Below are positions 61,271 through 64,000 of a stretch of 64,000 bases of DNA, piece by piece. Positions within the stretch are counted from its first letter, which is position 1, and every line of letters begins with the position of its first letter. The DNA comes from Microstegium vimineum (Eukaryota > Streptophyta > Magnoliopsida > Poales > Poaceae). The stretch is from contig CM039139.1 of the NCBI GenBank assembly GCA_022036555.1, positions 19,553,376 through 19,617,375 of the forward strand, read 5' to 3'. The position numbers were made by a program, and so were the translations under genes. The notes under the pieces were generated by a model. The model saw only the letters and a program-made list of their open reading frames with translations, had not been told where the DNA came from and made no database searches.

Positions 61271-63150
61271 GAACAGACGCATAAACTAGCCAATGGCGAG
61301 AGAGAGGAGAGTGAGGAATGAGGATGGATGAGCACGGCCGCGCTGGCGCAGCACAATGAACAGAAGCCTAGCCTAGGGCCTAGTACAGAGGCTAGGAGTA
61401 GGGGTACAGGCAGCGTCGTACGGAGGAGCAGTGGCTTTTTATGGCAAAAGGTCACGGGGGTGCCTGCTACGATCCCCCAGGCCGATCGATGGAGCCAGGT
61501 GTCTGCCACGACGTGGTCAGGGACTCAATAGAGTGCGCCATTGGTCCGCGCGTCACGCCGCCCCTGCTCCCCGCTGTTTTGCAGTTGCTGGTTGAAAGGT
61601 CACCGTATCCGCTCTACAGTAGAACTGTGTTGCTGTACGGCTGTACGCCTCTGGTCTCACTATAGCCATCCTTTTTTTACTCTACTCCGAAGATACTGTT
61701 TTGGGGTGTTTTTCTCGGTAGGGAGGAAAGCTGAAGGCATCGCGGATGAACCGATGGGCATGCAACGCTGTATATGTGCCCGTGCCTACCACAGTAACAC
61801 GACCTGTGGCGTGGCGCGGCTAGCTATCTCCCCGGTCATATCTCCACACGTTAATTACTGCTCCCTCCCTCCAAATATAATATAAGTACTCTATAGTAAA
61901 ATTAACTAAATCTATAGAAAAACAGGTAAAACAACATTCGTACACTAAAAAATATCATTATGCATGATGATTTACTTTAGCCATAGACAAAATAAAAACA
62001 CATCATGGTTAACTTACCATGTCGATCAAAATGCATCCCGTGTCATATATTTGCTGGACCGAATTGAGACGTCACATATCGACATTTGTGTTTGTCATAA
62101 GTTATTAGCTGCATGTCTTGTATAACTAGCCTAGATATTAATTAGTTGATCTTAACCCTATATATTCCATATTCGGTCCTCATCCCATTCCAGATATCTA
62201 AATAAGGATTATGCTATCAACTTCCCTCATTTCTCATTCTCACTGTTTTTCACAATCAAAATGACACTTAACTTTTCATTGCTCCAGTCAAGGCACACAA
62301 CCCACCACCATTTCTTCGACCCTATTTGCTAGGCCTTTGGCTAGAACAAAAACAACTCTGGCTCTTACTTCTTCGAGGAAGCAACTTCGGATCGAAGTGG
62401 AGTCATTATTGCTATTTTGGTAAAACATTGCTAAAACAACTTGGGATAATTTGAACAATGTCGTTATAATTTTGCAAAATTGTAGATATGTCATTGGTGT
62501 CTCACTGACATGTAGAGCTCACTGTTGGCTAGAATGACAAATCTCCAATTTGAAGTACTTCTTATTGGGCTCTCAAGAGGGTTTACAAAAAAACAATGAT
62601 AAGACAAGACACAAGGTATAAGATATATTAATTAAGTATAATGAAATTATAAATGGCTACACATGATGTTTAGACAGATAATATAGCAATAAAAACCCCT
62701 CATCAAATCTAGCTACTTGTTGTTAAGCTGATTTCTACCGACCATTCGTTTGACTTATCAGTCACCAAAACAGTATTTTTATCTCATAACAAAATTACTA
62801 AAAACAACATGTATCGACTTATCAACCACCGAAACAATAAGACAAACCGATTGTATGTCCTCACTAACATCAATCATGTTTTCTCTATGCGCACCACTCT
62901 TCACTAGTTGATCGCTCGGGGGACCATATCAAAGTTGTGTGTCACCTCAACCGTGGCCGTCGGGTCACGCCCCGTGCCATTATGGGAGCCGTGTCACTAC
63001 GCTGCTCACCCTATTCATCAGCACTGTTTTTCAATAAGTAAGCAATGTTTTTTTACTTATATAATAATAAATCAGCATAAACATCATAATATAAAATCTC
63101 AGCGAATATAAAATCTCAGCAAAACGAACTGGACCAATTACGGAGTGCCG
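61271..63150. other. Upstream intergenic region of the MADS gene
   Basis: A Stowaway-type end (CTCCCTCCCTCCAAATATAA) lies at about 61862 without a clear partner. No gene or RNA gene is recognised. Confidence 0.45.
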
Positions 63151-63926
63151 GCCCAAGTTGCATGGTGGCTCACACGCAGCTCCATCGTGCATTCGTGCTA
63201 TTTTCTTGTTCTTTCCCTTGGGATCACGCGCGAGAGGACACCGGGATCACGCGGCTCGCGCACGGAACTTTCTTCCCCGCCGCTCCACCGCTCCCGCTAC
63301 CGTTCGGACTAACACCACCGCTCCACACCTCCCGTCGCGCCGCCGAGCGACGGCGCGAACCCGCCTCCCTCCGTTGTTCCTGGCCGCCGGGCTTCTTCTC
63401 CGTCGACGGCTACGCGCGTGAGGAAGGAGGAGGAGCCGCAGTGCGTGGATCCAGGGGCAGCGGCGTCCATCCCGCGTGAGAAGGGAGAAGGAGCCGGTGA
63501 GATCTAGTTTTTTTTTTCAGCTCCTCCATCTCTCGCAGCTCTCTCTCATCGCGTTTTGCGGAGATTTGTCGGTGGAACTGGTTGCTGTGTACCCGTTTGG
63601 TCGAGGTGCCCGAAACAGCTCCTGAAGCTGCTCAAGAATCGCTACCAAATGGGGCCGATCTTCCTCGCAGCGCGGAGCTGAGCTCCATCCAGTCCCCCGC
63701 GCTCGGCACGCAGGCGACGGCGGCGGGTCAGTCCCAGGCTCGGCGGCGGCGTCAGCGGCTGCCCCTCCCGCCTCTCGCCAGTCGCCTCGGGCCCTCGCCA
63801 AGGCGGGAGCCAGCAGCCGCTGCTCCACCAGGGCGGTCGCTCCGCTTTGGGATCGCTTATGCCTGTCAGCTTAGTGCCGCTTTTTGGAACCCTGCGTATT
63901 ACATCACCAATCAGTTTATGAATTGA
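63151..63926 (+). other. GC-rich stretch, possible 5' part of a further gene
   Basis: GC content rises sharply from about 63220. Overlapping ORFs occur on both strands (for example 63582-63926 +), but none has a recognisable domain. The pattern fits a CpG-rich promoter and first exon of a gene beyond the window, or a captured gene fragment. I make no functional claim. Confidence 0.3.
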
Positions 63927-64000
63927 CATCTGCAACCTTCTTCCTGTCAATGCAGATTTCTGCATATTACATCACCAGTCAGTTTATGAATTGACATCTG
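63893..64000. repeat. 40-bp direct repeat, period 68, at the window end
   Basis: 63893-63932 and 63961-64000 match at all but two positions (TGC(G/A)TATTACATCACC(A/G)...TTGACATCTG). The array may continue past the window. Confidence 0.85.

Overview
The window is plant nuclear DNA from a grass, most likely a panicoid of the maize/sorghum/sugarcane group. The reasons are intron-rich genes with grass-type proteins, intronless GC-rich enzyme ORFs in an AT-rich background, dense Tourist- and Stowaway-type MITEs, and CACTA-type debris carrying the 'TTTGCCGAGTGT' motif. Species cannot be fixed from the sequence alone.

Five protein-coding loci are supported. (1) 2112-3445 (+) is a BAHD N-acyltransferase of the agmatine/putrescine/tyramine hydroxycinnamoyltransferase type, broken by one missing base. 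(2) 7952-9550 (+) is an intact intronless aromatic-L-amino-acid decarboxylase, probably tyrosine-type. (3) 14907-18830 (+) is chloroplast uroporphyrinogen-III synthase in nine exons. (4) 46032-50975 (+) is a plant TMEM131-like single-pass membrane protein in four exons. (5) 52109-60956 (-) is an SVP-clade MADS-box gene like rice OsMADS47, in eight coding exons. Loci 3 and 5 are, from memory, close neighbours on rice chromosome 3S, so the window looks like an orthologous segment expanded by transposons.

Regions: 1-7400 is a mosaic of LTR pieces in opposite orientation, CACTA-type debris and a hAT-like element around the BAHD gene. 7400-9600 is the decarboxylase. 9800-14800 is transposon remnants and MITEs. 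14900-19100 is the UROS gene, with a MITE in intron 1. 19100-26700 is gene-free, with MITEs, a LINE remnant and a tandem duplication. 26717-37748 is one Ty1/copia retrotransposon with a GTTTT target duplication and a 3.9-kb foreign solo LTR inside its left LTR. 39789-45600 is a diverged tandem duplication whose second copy is split by a solo LTR with a CATCA target duplication. 45900-61270 holds the convergent TMEM131-like and MADS genes. The last kilobase is GC-rich and may be the start of another gene.

The first two genes belong together biochemically: the decarboxylase makes an aromatic amine and the acyltransferase family couples amines to hydroxycinnamoyl-CoA. Their 4.5-kb spacing suggests a small phenolamide gene cluster, possibly inactivated here by the acyltransferase frameshift. 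The other three loci are single-copy type housekeeping or developmental genes with no evident functional link.
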